Made by a program: the position numbers and the translations under genes
The notes under the pieces: model-generated
What the model was told of the DNA's origin: nothing
Database searches by the model: none
What the model saw: the letters and a program-made list of their open reading frames with translations, nothing else
Shown here: one piece after another, positions 37,298 through 46,797 of the stretch
Position numbering within the stretch: the first letter of the stretch is position 1
How the letters are laid out: each line of letters begins with the position of its first letter
Assembly (NCBI RefSeq): GCF_000711295.1
Contig: NZ_JOMJ01000003.1
Span: 1,437,501 to 1,501,500, forward strand
Reading direction: 5' to 3'
DNA: 64,000 bases
DNA from: Desulfohalovibrio reitneri
Lineage (GTDB): Bacteria > Desulfobacterota > Desulfovibrionia > Desulfovibrionales > Desulfovibrionaceae

Positions 37298-38941
37298 ATG
37301 CGAGCCAAACGGTTGATCGCGGCGCTTCTGCTGGCGCTTGTGGCGGCCTCGCCCGCCTGGGCCCAGGAGGAGGGCACGGACGATGCCATCGGGCGGCGGC
37401 TGGCCCAGAAGGCGGCCTCCGCGCCGGGCGGGGGATGGACCACCGCCGACCACTCCAAATTCGACGCCCTGAAGAAGGACTTCCAACGCCCCGAGGAAGT
37501 GACCGAGGCCTGCCTCTCCTGCCACACCCTTTCGGCGGAGCAGATCCACCACACCATCCACTGGGACTGGATCTGCGACGAGTGCGGCGGAGACGGGCAG
37601 ATCGGCAAGTACGGCCGCACCATCAACAACTTCTGCGTCTCGGTGCCCACCAACGAGCCGCGCTGCACCTCCTGCCACATCGGCTTCGGCTGGAAGGACA
37701 AGGACTTCGACTTCACGGCCGAGAACAAGATCGACTGCATCGTCTGCCACGAGCAGCTGCACACCTACAAGAAATTCCCCACCAAGGCGGGCTACCCGCC
37801 TGAAAAGCCCACCGTGTTCAAGGGCAACAACGACCTCTACGAGCCGCCCGACTGGAACAAGCTGGCCCAGTCCGTGGGGCGGCCGGACCGGGTCAACTGC
37901 GGCACCTGCCACTTCAACGGCGGCGGGGGCGACGGGGTCAAGCACGGCGACCTGGACTCCTCCCTGGTGGAGCCCAAGAAGAGCCTGGATGTGCACATGG
38001 ACGCCGAGGGGCTGGACTTCGCCTGCACCCGCTGCCACACCACCAAGAACCACAAGATCGCCGGGCGCCTCTACTCCCTGCCCGCCTCCCAGGAACGGCT
38101 GAGCCTCACCGAGGCGGACCTGGCCAGCAAGATCGCCTGCGAGTCCTGCCACTCGGCCACGCCGCACAAGACCACGGTCAAGGCCAACGACCACACCGAC
38201 AAGGTGGCCTGCCAAGCCTGCCACATCCCTCAATTCGCCCGGGTCAAGCCCACCAAGCTGTGGTGGGACTGGTCCAAGGCCGGACGCATGAACGACCAGA
38301 GCAAGCCCTTCACGGAAAAGGGTCCCCTGGGCAAGTCCAGCTACAACTCCAAGAAAGGCGAGTTCGTCTGGGGCAAGAACGTGGTGCCGGAATACCGCTG
38401 GTTCAACGGCGCCATGAGCTACGTCCTGGTCACGGACGAGATTGATCCCAGCCAGCCTGTGGCCTTGAACAAGCCCATGGGCTCCCACGACGACCCCAAA
38501 TCGCGCATCATGCCCTTCAAAGTGCACCGGGGGAAGCAGCCCTACGACAAGAAGAACGGAAACATGGTCCTTTTGCACCTCTTCGGCAAGGACGGCACCG
38601 CCTACTGGGGCAACTGGGACTGGGACAAGTCCATCCAGACGGCCATGGAGTACGTGGGTCTGGAATACTCCGGCGAGCACGGCTTCGTGGAGACCGAGTA
38701 CTACTACCCCACCACCCACATGGTCGCCCCCAAGGAGCAGACCGTGGCCTGCGCCGAATGCCACTCCAGGCAGGGCCGCATGGCCGGGGTGGCCGGGGTG
38801 TACGTGCCCGGGCGCGACCACCTGCCCTGGCTGGACGCCGCGGGCTGGGGGCTGGCCGCAGCTTCCCTCGCGGGGGTGATGCTGCACGGGCTTGTCCGGT
38901 TCATCGCCATGCGCAGGCGCAACTCCAACTCCCGGGAGTAG
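37298..38941 (+). CDS. octahaem tetrathionate reductase-family cytochrome c, membrane anchored
   Basis: 547 residues from ATG 37298 (GGAGGG upstream). A signal peptide (1-22) is followed by eight CxxCH haem sites: CLSCH, CTSCH, CIVCH, CGTCH, CTRCH, CESCH, CQACH and CAECH. A CDECGG stretch sits near the first sites. A C-terminal helix (AAGWGLAAASLAGVMLHGLV) and a basic tail anchor it in the membrane. The closest recognised type is the octahaem tetrathionate reductase (OTR) family, which also reduces nitrite and hydroxylamine in vitro. The natural substrate is uncertain. Confidence 0.88.
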   Translation: MRAKRLIAALLLALVAASPAWAQEEGTDDAIGRRLAQKAASAPGGGWTTADHSKFDALKKDFQRPEEVTEACLSCHTLSAEQIHHTIHWDWICDECGGDGQIGKYGRTINNFCVSVPTNEPRCTSCHIGFGWKDKDFDFTAENKIDCIVCHEQLHTYKKFPTKAGYPPEKPTVFKGNNDLYEPPDWNKLAQSVGRPDRVNCGTCHFNGGGGDGVKHGDLDSSLVEPKKSLDVHMDAEGLDFACTRCHTTKNHKIAGRLYSLPASQERLSLTEADLASKIACESCHSATPHKTTVKANDHTDKVACQACHIPQFARVKPTKLWWDWSKAGRMNDQSKPFTEKGPLGKSSYNSKKGEFVWGKNVVPEYRWFNGAMSYVLVTDEIDPSQPVALNKPMGSHDDPKSRIMPFKVHRGKQPYDKKNGNMVLLHLFGKDGTAYWGNWDWDKSIQTAMEYVGLEYSGEHGFVETEYYYPTTHMVAPKEQTVACAECHSRQGRMAGVAGVYVPGRDHLPWLDAAGWGLAAASLAGVMLHGLVRFIAMRRRNSNSRE

Positions 38942-38945
38942 GGTC

Positions 38946-39593
38946 ATGGAACGGATGAAGAAAATCTACCTCTATACGCGCTACGAGCGCTTCTGGCACT
39001 GGCTGCAGGCCGCGGTCATCGCCTTTCTGCTGCTGACCGGCTTCGAGGCCCACGGCTCCTTCACCCTCTTCGGGTTCGAGGACGCCGCCTCCTGGCACAA
39101 TGACGCGGGGCTGTTCTGGCTCATCGCCTTCGCCTTCTTCGTCTTCTGGCTGTTGACCACCGGCGAGTGGAAGCAGTACATGCCCACCACCAAAAAGGTG
39201 CTGCAGGTCATGCAGTACTACACCTACGGCATCTTCATCGGCCGCCCGCACCCCGTGCCCAAGCGGCCAGAGGCAAAGCACAATCCCCTGCAGCGGCTGA
39301 CCTACCTGTCCATCTCCGCAGTGCTGCTGCCCTTCCAGATGGTCACCGGTTTCCTCTACTGGGGCTACAACGACTGGGCAGCCTGGGGCATCGGCGGCTG
39401 GTCGCTGTCCGTGCTGGCCGTGCTGCATACGGTCGGGGCCTTCCTCATCCTCTCCTTCCTCATCGTGCACGTCTATATGACCACCACCGGCCACGCCCTC
39501 TTCGCCCACATCAAGGGCATGATCACCGGCTGGGAGGAAGTGGAGGAAGCCGAGCCGGTGGACGACTGGGAGTCCAGGCCGCAACCAGAATGA
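38946..39593 (+). CDS. cytochrome b/b6-type membrane subunit
   Basis: 215 residues from ATG 38946. It has four helices with haem-binding histidines: YERFWHWLQAAVIAFLLLTGF in helix 1, SWHNDAGLFWLIAF in helix 2, and VLAVLHTVGAFLILSFLIVHVYM in the last, as in Ni-Fe hydrogenase, thiosulfate reductase and formate dehydrogenase cytochrome b. It likely exchanges electrons with menaquinone. It is the last gene of the octahaem operon. Confidence 0.88.
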   Translation: MERMKKIYLYTRYERFWHWLQAAVIAFLLLTGFEAHGSFTLFGFEDAASWHNDAGLFWLIAFAFFVFWLLTTGEWKQYMPTTKKVLQVMQYYTYGIFIGRPHPVPKRPEAKHNPLQRLTYLSISAVLLPFQMVTGFLYWGYNDWAAWGIGGWSLSVLAVLHTVGAFLILSFLIVHVYMTTTGHALFAHIKGMITGWEEVEEAEPVDDWESRPQPE

Positions 39594-39732
39594 CCCTCCT
39601 TGGCGGGCGACCGCCGTTTCCCTCCGTCACGGGCCGCGCCAGCGGGGCGCGGCCCCATTCTATTGATCTCGCCACGGGATTGCCCTACTGTCTGGACGGC
39701 CTCCCAACCCGAAACAGCCAGTCGAGACGCCC

Positions 39733-40488
39733 ATGGCAGACACCCCTCTCTCCGATGGACAGCAAGACAAGATCCGCGGCGTCTTCTCCGCGCAAAAAGT
39801 CATAAAGATCGGCACGGGCACCACCTCGCGCAAGACGGTACAGCAGAGCTATTTCTACGTGGAAGAACAGGACAACGGCGAAATCCACGTCCAGAACCTC
39901 AACGACGAGCACGTGCCCACCGGCCCCACGGAGACCATCGACAAGGACGAGCTGCTGGAGAAGTACGCCCCGGAGCCGGAATTCTACCAGAAGGAGGTAT
40001 TCCCAAAGCTTCGGGATCTGCGCAAAACCCTGGCCAGGGCCGATCGGCACCGCAAACGGGGCGAGACCTTCTCCGCGGAGATGGAGTACGGCAACGCCCT
40101 CAAGGTGGACGAGGACAACGTCCGGGCCAACTTCGGCATCGGCCTGTGCTACATGGAGCGCGGCGACACCGCCAAGGCGCAGGACATACTGGACCGCGTG
40201 GTCAAGCTGGACGCCGCCTTCGAGGAGCAGCACAAACACATGTTCAACGAGTTCGGCATCAACCTGCGCAAAAGCAAGATGTTCGAACAGGCCGTTGACT
40301 ACTACACCCGGGCGGCGGAGTTCTCCCCCAAGGACGAAAACCTGTTCTACAACACCGGCCGCGCCTACTTTGAGATGGGTGAGTACGGCAAGGCCAAGCA
40401 GAGCTTCGAGAAGGCACTGGAAATCAATCCGGAACTGCAGGAAGCCGCCAAGTTCCTCAACCACATGGCCAAGAAAAACCTCATCTGA
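39733..40488 (+). CDS. tetratricopeptide-repeat protein
   Basis: 251 residues, no signal peptide. The first 90 residues are unlike TPRs (QKVIKIGTGTTSRKTVQQSYFYVEE) and may form a small beta domain. Residues 100-245 hold about four TPR units, for example NVRANFGIGLCYMERGDTAKAQDIL and ENLFYNTGRAYFEMGEYGKAKQSFEKALEINPEL. It is a likely protein-interaction scaffold of unknown partner. A 24-residue membrane peptide gene follows 18 bases later. Confidence 0.85.
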   Translation: MADTPLSDGQQDKIRGVFSAQKVIKIGTGTTSRKTVQQSYFYVEEQDNGEIHVQNLNDEHVPTGPTETIDKDELLEKYAPEPEFYQKEVFPKLRDLRKTLARADRHRKRGETFSAEMEYGNALKVDEDNVRANFGIGLCYMERGDTAKAQDILDRVVKLDAAFEEQHKHMFNEFGINLRKSKMFEQAVDYYTRAAEFSPKDENLFYNTGRAYFEMGEYGKAKQSFEKALEINPELQEAAKFLNHMAKKNLI

Positions 40489-40506
40489 GCCAACGAGACT
40501 CCGTCC

Positions 40507-40581
40507 ATGCGCTATTTCCTGCTCTTCACGGTCGTCATCATAGCGGCTGTCGTGGTCATGCTCTACTGGTTCTCCCTGTAA
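40507..40581 (+). CDS. 24-residue single-helix membrane peptide
   Basis: ATG 40507 to TAA 40579-40581. The peptide starts MRYFLLFTVVIIAAVVV and ends MLYWFSL, one membrane helix with a single charged residue (Arg2). It lies 18 bases after the TPR gene, and its stop codon is inside the terminator stem. The ribosome site is weak (ACGAGACT). Expression is unproven. Confidence 0.45.
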   Translation: MRYFLLFTVVIIAAVVVMLYWFSL

Positions 40582-40657
40582 CCCCACCGGCCCCGCCAGC
40601 CGCCAAGCCCTCGGGATGGGGCGGAGGATGTACCATACAGGCTGGCGGGGCGGGGTT
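40580..40657 (+). terminator. terminator after the TPR unit
   Basis: GCCCCGCCAGCC (40590-40601) pairs with GGCTGGCGGGGC (40640-40651), extended by AACCCC/GGGGTT, followed by TATT. The loop is long (38 bases). Confidence 0.6.
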
Positions 40658-40722
40658 TATTCCACATGGGCCGAGGGGCGTGGTGCAGACATGCGGCATG
40701 CCGCGACGCCAGCTCCCGCGTC

Positions 40723-40910
40723 CAAGCCGCACGGCCAGGGCGGGATTGCATCGACCGCCCCCACTCCGCAATGGTGCTTTCGCCGGGGTGCTTCCTGTCC
40801 GCCATATTTCCGCGCGCCCTCCCGCGAACATAGATGCAAACTTTGTTTGCCTCGAGTCCAGGGCCGAGTAGGCCCTGGTCGCCCGCCAGGCGAAATCTTC
40901 CCTCTTCCAT
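40723..40910 (+). repeat. dispersed structured repeat, copy 4
   Basis: It aligns with copy 1 from CCAAGCCGCACGGCCAGGGCGGGATTG onward (in pieces), through CCGCAATGGTGCTTTCGCCGGGGTG, the GCAAACTTTGTTTGC mini-hairpin, the CCAGGGCC/GGCCCTGG hairpin and GGCGAAATCTTCC. Its end is 9 bases from the 3' end of the convergent Mut7-C gene. The 40582-40918 gap holds only this and the terminator. Confidence 0.82.
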
Positions 40911-40918
40911 CTTCCCCG

Positions 40919-41671
40919 CTATTCTTCATCCAATCCCAGTTCTTCCAGCAGTTCCCGCATCCGTTTGGTGTGGGAGCCGGGCCAGTAGATCTGGTTGCAC
41001 TCGGGGCAGATGTGGAAGGAGTGGAAGTAGCGTTTGGTCTTGGGTTCCAGGCGGTGGAGGATGTCCTGTTTGTCCACGGGTTGCAGCGGTGTGTTGCACT
41101 TGAGGCAGCGGGTGAAGGCGGGTGCGGCGGAGAGGCCGTAGAGGGCGGCGATTTCCTTGAGCTGGTCCGCCGGCTGGACGGCGCGGACCAGGCGGCCGTG
41201 GTGGATGCGGGCGCGCTTGAGCAGGCGGTGGTCCTTGCTGAGGACGATGCGCTGTTCGGTTTCGGCCCAGGCGGCGATTTCCGGGTCGGGCGTTTCTTCG
41301 GCGTAGGCCGCGTCGTGGCCGATGAGGCGGAGCAGGGTGGCCAGCTTGCCCACGTTCTTGTCCACCAGAAAGGCCACGCGCGGCAATCCTGGGCGGAGGC
41401 GGGTGTCCACCGTGGGGTTGATGGGCGGGAACGGGGGAAAGAGGTCCACGCGGGTCGCGGGGCGAAGGGGGGTGTTGAAATCCGCTTCGCGGCCGTCTAC
41501 CAGAAGGTCGTGGACTTCGGTGTGCGGTGGCCCCGAGGCTTCCAGAGCGTCCTTGAGCGAGGCGGACCGGGCGGCTTCAACTTCCACCACGCCGCGCTGG
41601 TGCGGCGTGCGGAGGATGGCGGCGAGTTCGCCGTGGAACACGAAGAGCGAGGTGGTTTCCGATGGTTGCAT
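40919..41671 (-). CDS. Mut7-C RNase-domain protein with ubiquitin-like N-terminus
   Basis: 250 residues. Residues 1-85 match the Mut7-C ubiquitin-like domain (FVFHGELAAIL, VHDLLVDGREADFNTPL). Residues 97-175 are a PIN-like fold with FLVDKNVGKLATLLRLIGHDA and IVLSKDHRLLKRA, carrying the acidic residues of a predicted RNase. The C-terminal zinc ribbon is CLKCNTPL and CPECNQIYWPGSH. The family is a predicted RNA-processing enzyme. The start codon overlaps the divergent protease gene by 10 bases. Confidence 0.9.
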   Translation of the reverse strand: MQPSETTSLFVFHGELAAILRTPHQRGVVEVEAARSASLKDALEASGPPHTEVHDLLVDGREADFNTPLRPATRVDLFPPFPPINPTVDTRLRPGLPRVAFLVDKNVGKLATLLRLIGHDAAYAEETPDPEIAAWAETEQRIVLSKDHRLLKRARIHHGRLVRAVQPADQLKEIAALYGLSAAPAFTRCLKCNTPLQPVDKQDILHRLEPKTKRYFHSFHICPECNQIYWPGSHTKRMRELLEELGLDEE

Positions 41672-42882
41672 GGCTGGTTGCGGTCGCGGTTGTTGCGGCC
41701 TTCATGGTACGTGCCGCGGCGTCGCTTCTCAACCTGCGCGCCCTGGACCCGGTGCTGCCGGAGGAATTCGCCGACGTGTACGACGCCGAGCGGTACGCGC
41801 GCTCCCAGGAATACACCTGCCGGGCCACCCGCGCCGGGCTGTGGGAGGAGGCCGTGGGACTGGCGGCGCTGCTGGCGGCCCTGGGGCTGGGCGTGTTCGG
41901 CTGGCTGGACGGCCTGGCCTGGTCGCTGGGACTTGGCGGGGTGGCGTCCGGACTGGCCTTTTTCGGGCTGGTGGCCCTGGCCTCCGAGGTGATCGGCCTG
42001 CCCTTCTCCATCTGGCGGACATTCGTGTTGGAGGAGGAGTACGGCTTCAACCGCACCACCTGGAAAACGTTCGTGCTGGACCGGGTGAAGGGCCTGCTTT
42101 TGAGTGCGCTGCTGGGCGGAGGGCTGCTGGCGCTGGTGCTGTGGTTCTTCGGCTGGCTGGGGCCGGTGGGCTGGCTGCCCGCCTGGACCGCGGCCGCGGC
42201 CGTCTCCCTGGCCATGCAGTACGTGGCCCCGGTGTGGATTCTGCCGCTGTTCAACAAGTTCAGCCCGCTGCCCCGGGGAGAACTGCGTGAGAACATCGAG
42301 GGCTTGGCGCGCGAGCAGGGGTTCAAACTTGACGAGGTGTACGTCATCGACGGCTCCAGGCGGTCCACGCGGGGCAACGCCTTCTTCGCGGGCTTCGGCG
42401 CATGGCGGCGGGCGGCCCTGTTCGACACCCTGGTGGAGACCATGACGCCGGGGCAGGCGGCGGCGGTCATGGCGCACGAGATGGGCCACGCCCGGCTGGG
42501 CCACGTGCCCCGGCTGCTGCTGGCCGGGCTGGCGCGGATGGGCCTGCTGCTGTTTTTGCTGTCGCTCTTCCTGGGCACGGCAATTGAGAGCGAAATGCTG
42601 GGCATGCGGCCGTCGGTCCACGCCGGGCTGTTCGCCTTCGCCCTGCTGTTCAGCCCGGCCGGGCTGCTGCTGGGTGCGGCCTTCAATGCGGTCTCCCGAC
42701 GGTACGAGTTCCAGGCGGACCGGTTCGCGGCAAAGGCCTGGAACGCACGCGACATGGTGGATGCGCTGAAGCGGCTGGCCGCGGACAACTTGGCCAACCT
42801 CACACCGCATCCGTTCCATACCGCCCTGCACGCCTCCCACCCGCCGGTGCTGCGCCGCATACGGCGCCTGTCCAGGGAGTAG
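41662..42882 (+). CDS. M48-family (Ste24-like) membrane metalloprotease
   Basis: 406 residues from ATG 41662. It has several membrane helices (about 1-18, 60-100, 145-200, 285-345) and the zinc site HEMGHARLGH near residue 273, with a third ligand Glu likely in YEFQADRFAAKA. SRRSTRGNAFFAGFG is the conserved S2P/Ste24 substrate-cleft block. It resembles eukaryotic CAAX prenyl protease Ste24 and bacterial quality-control proteases; the substrate is unknown. The 5' end overlaps the Mut7-C gene divergently. Confidence 0.92.
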   Translation: MVAWLVAVAVVAAFMVRAAASLLNLRALDPVLPEEFADVYDAERYARSQEYTCRATRAGLWEEAVGLAALLAALGLGVFGWLDGLAWSLGLGGVASGLAFFGLVALASEVIGLPFSIWRTFVLEEEYGFNRTTWKTFVLDRVKGLLLSALLGGGLLALVLWFFGWLGPVGWLPAWTAAAAVSLAMQYVAPVWILPLFNKFSPLPRGELRENIEGLAREQGFKLDEVYVIDGSRRSTRGNAFFAGFGAWRRAALFDTLVETMTPGQAAAVMAHEMGHARLGHVPRLLLAGLARMGLLLFLLSLFLGTAIESEMLGMRPSVHAGLFAFALLFSPAGLLLGAAFNAVSRRYEFQADRFAAKAWNARDMVDALKRLAADNLANLTPHPFHTALHASHPPVLRRIRRLSRE

Positions 42883-42977
42883 GAACGTACCCGCCGTCTC
42901 TTTCCACTTCCCCGGAAATGTGCCACTCGTGACCAGAGGCCGGTTTTTCACGCGGCACCCTTTCCCGCCGGGACGCC

Positions 42978-45900
42978 ATGACGGACACTCGGTCCGAGTA
43001 CAACTCCACCCTCAAGGGGTTCAGGAACTTCGCCCTCCATCCGCCGCCGCAGCGGCTGTGGCCGGAGCTTGAGCGCTTCATCCACGATTTCCTGCGCCAG
43101 GAGCCGGATGGCGTGGAGGTGACGGAAGAACGCGCGGCGTGGCTGGCCAGCCGCTCCGAGGCGGCCCTGCGCCTGCACGTCCTGGCCAGGTCGGCCGGGC
43201 CGGAAGGGCCTCTCGATCTGTGCCTGGACGGCCTGGGACGCATGGGGGAATTCGGGCGCATCCTCTTTCTAGACCTGGTCCGGCGGGGGGTGGCGGACGG
43301 AGAGGCCGTGGCCGGGCAACTGGCCCGGGCCCCGGTGGCCGACCGCGTCCTGCTCTGCAACCGGGCGCTGCTCGATCCGGACGAATCGCCGACGGAACCG
43401 GCCGCCCTGGCCCTGGACACCCTGGGGCTGCTCAAGGATGAGAGCCCCGGGGAATGGTCGCGCGCGGCCGGGCGGATAGGCCCGGGCAACCTGTCCTTCG
43501 CCGCGTCCCACGCCCTTGCCTCGGGCGTGCTCGGGCGTCGGCTGCGCGACCTGCTGGAGGCCGAGCACCCGGGACGGGAAACCGTGGAAGCCGCCTCTCT
43601 CCTCCCCCTTCTGGAGGGAGCCGGAGACGCACTGGCCGCCTTGGCCTCGGCCCGGACGCGGAGCCCGAGGTGGCCATCCCGCTGTTGCGCGCCTTGGCGG
43701 ACACGCGTCCCGGCCCCTCCCGCGCCGCGGCGGAACACGTGCGGCCGCTGCTTGAGCACGGCCGGGACGACGTCGCCCTGGCCGCCCTGGAGACCCTGGC
43801 GCTGACCCGGGCGGACGGCGCCGGAGGGCTGGCCGCGGGACTGCTGCGCCGCCGCCCCGGATTGCGGGCCGGGGTCCTGGCCAGACTACCGCTGCTTCCC
43901 CATGGTCAGTTCCTCTCCTGTCTTGAGTCGCTCCCTCCCCGCGACCGCATGCTGGCTTGGCTCTCCAGCTTCCTGGCCCTGGTCAGGGCGGACGGCGAGG
44001 TGATGGCTGGACTGCTGGACGAGGAAGGCGAACGCTACGACCCGCGCGTGGTCGACGCCCTGCGCCGCACCTTGGTCGTTCGGTCGTCCCGGCGGCCCCG
44101 GGAGGCGGAATGGGTCGGCGAACGCGGGACGGAGGAACCCAGGCGGGTGGAGGTGGGCCAGGCGGAATTGCTGCGCTGGTCGGCCGAGGGAAGCCTGGTG
44201 GCTGATTCCCGGTTCCGGGAAACTGGCCTTGACCGGGCGGATTTCAGGCGCGCCCTGGTGGAGCGTACCGTTTTCGAGGGCTGCGTTTTCACCCGCTGCG
44301 ACTTCTCCGGGGCCGTGTTCCGCGACGCGGTATTCCGGGACTGCTCCTTTGAAGGCTGCGATTTCCGCTCGACCCGCTTCCTCCGGGTGGAAATTGAACG
44401 ATGCCGCATGGGCGGCTGCCTTCTGCGACATGTTGAGGCCCACGGCCTGCGGGCCGTGGAACTGGATGCGGCATGCTGTCTGCTGGACGGCCTCCGGCTG
44501 ACCGACTCGGAGGCGCGATCCTGCCGCCTGCGTGCCTCGGAAGTCCGCCGTTCCTCTCTGTCCGGCCTGCGTGGCCTGGGGCTTGAGTTGCTGGACTGCC
44601 ACCTGGAGGGCGTGGACATCTCTGCCAGCAGCCTGCGGGGGGCCATCCTCTCCGCCTGCACCTGGACCGCCTGCCGGGCCTGGAATCTGGACGCCGCCGG
44701 ACCGCCTCTGTTCGACCTGGAGGAAACCCGGCTGGTGGCGGACCTGCGGCGGGCGGCCGGGGAAAAGCCCCGGCTGCCTGACAGCCTGAACCGGGCCACC
44801 CTGGACCTGGCCGAAGGCTGTGTGCGCGCTTGGCTGCATAGACGTGAAACGCGTTCCATGTCCACGCCCTTCGAGCGCGATGCAGTCCGCCGCCTGGCCA
44901 TGGCCAAACGGAGGCTGCCCCCCGGGGCGCGCGACTTTCTGGAGCTTACCCCGCTGCTGCTGCACAGCCGCTTCTTCGACAGGCACTCGGGGCTGCACCC
45001 GGCCGCGCCGCCCTGCCGCGTCCGGGGCTACCACCCCACCCTCTCCACCCTGGAAACAGCGGCCCGCCACTTCGCGGGGCCGGGCAGCCCGTGGACGCAC
45101 CGGAAGGCGTGGTCATCGAGGGCCTGTACACCATCGGCTCGCTGGGTACCGTGGCCCAATCCGGGAAATCCGACATCGACTTCTGGCTGTGCTGCCGCCT
45201 GGAAAACCTGTCCGAGGCGGACGCCGCCGGGCTGCGGCGCAAATGCGAACTGCTGGAGGAGTGGGCCTCGGAACGGTTCGGCCTGGAGGCGCACTTATTC
45301 CTCATGGACACCGCCAGCGTGCGGGAGAACAACTTCGGGGCGTCCAGCGGGGAGTCGTCCGGCACGGCCCAGGCGCTGATGCTCAAGGAGGAGTTCTACC
45401 GCACCGCCCTGCGCCTGGCGGGCGCGCGGCCCGCGTGGTGGCTTGTTCCGCCCGGGGCTTGCCAAAAGACGTACGACCGCGCCGTGGAGCGGCTTCCCCG
45501 TGGATTTGGGGATCGCTTCATCGACCTGGGGCACGTGCCCGGCATTCCCCAAAGGGAATTTTTCGGGGCGGCCCTGTGGCAGATCGTCAAGGCGCTCAAG
45601 CACCCCTTCAAGTCGGTCATGAAATTCGCCCTGCTGGAGAAGTACACCGAGGAACCCTCCGGCACGCTGCTCTGCGACGCGGTGAAGGCCAACATCCAGA
45701 ATGGTTCGCTGGAGTTGTGGCGCATCGACCCCTACGCCCTGCTCTTCATGAAGGTGGCCGCCTTTTACGACCGCCGGAGCAACCGTGCCGCCCTGGACCT
45801 GATCCGGACCGCCTTCCTCCTCAAGGCGAACATCCGGGGCGAGGCCTCCCGCGCCGGAATCCCAGCCCGGCGGGACGAGCTGTCCGCCAGGCGGTTTCTG

Positions 45901-46761
45901 GCCCTGGAGACCGGGTGCGGCAGGCTCGGCGGACAGCCCGCCCGCATGGATGAGGACGGCGGTCTGCCCCGGCTCATCGAGGTGGGCAGGGGAGTCAACT
46001 CCTTCATCGTCCAAACCTACCTGCGGGTGCGGAAACGATGGCTGCAGAGCGGAGAGGCGGCCATCCACCCCAACGACCTGACCAAGCTGGGCCGAAGGAT
46101 ATTCGCCGCCTTCGCCCCGCGCGAGCACAAGGTGGGCCGCCTCTTCATCACCGGCCTGGATGGGCGCGGCCCGGACCAGCTGGCTTTCAGCGCCAACCGC
46201 CCCGCGGCCCCCTCCGCCTACCTGCTGCACTGCGGCCAGCGCGACCCGCGCACCCGCCGCCTGGAGCCGCTGGAGCTCAAGCGGGCGGGCGACCTGGCCT
46301 GGCTGGCGGCCTGGGCCGTGGCCAACGGCCTTTACACCGAAAACGTGGACGTACGCGCCGACTACACGGTCTCTCCTGTCATCGCCCGGGACCTGGCCGA
46401 CCTCATGGCCCGGCTGTGCGAGTTTTTTCCTTTGGCCGAGACCTTTGACACGGACATCGACGAGGGACTCAACCCGGAACGGGTGGTTCGGGCCATGCTC
46501 GTGCTGAACCTGCTGGAGCCGAGGGAGGCCACCCGCATCCGCTCCATCTCCATCATCCACTCCACCAACTGGGGGGAAATGTTCTGCAAGACAGTGGGCG
46601 TGGACGATGACACCCCGCGCCTCTCCCCCATGCTCTTTCTGGCCGGCAGCGTGGCGCAGCATCTTCCCTCGCCGCCAGCCCTGGCCGTATTCCGACCACG
46701 ACACGCCGCCTGTCCGGACATCGTTCGCGGCGGACTGGACAGTACGGCTGGTCGGGAGTAG
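42978..46761 (+). pseudogene. class I adenylate cyclase with long N-terminal extension, two apparent frameshifts
   Basis: The reading frame is spread over three overlapping segments: 42978-43805, about 43660-45100, and about 45080-46761. Each junction needs one added base, the first near 43650-43665 and the second in GGGG near 45079. Combined length is about 1260 residues against about 850 in E. coli CyaA. The N-terminal ~420 residues are HEAT-like helices, and ~420-575 are pentapeptide-like (CVFTRCDFSGAVFRDAVFRD). The cyclase part begins near 640, with TIGSLGTVAQSGKSDIDFW near 720 matching the CyaA nucleotidyltransferase site, and EEFYRTALRLAG and FFGAALWQIVKAL following as in enteric CyaA. 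It is either a broken gene or a sequencing artefact. Confidence 0.8.
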
Positions 46762-46797
46762 CAGTTGGAGCATCGAACCCCGGCAAGGTCGGTCTTC

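Noticed and set aside
42978-46761. Programmed ribosomal frameshifting in the adenylate cyclase gene
   Set aside because: No slippery heptamer is apparent, and a third deletion of the same kind sits in the next gene, so deletion or sequencing error is simpler.
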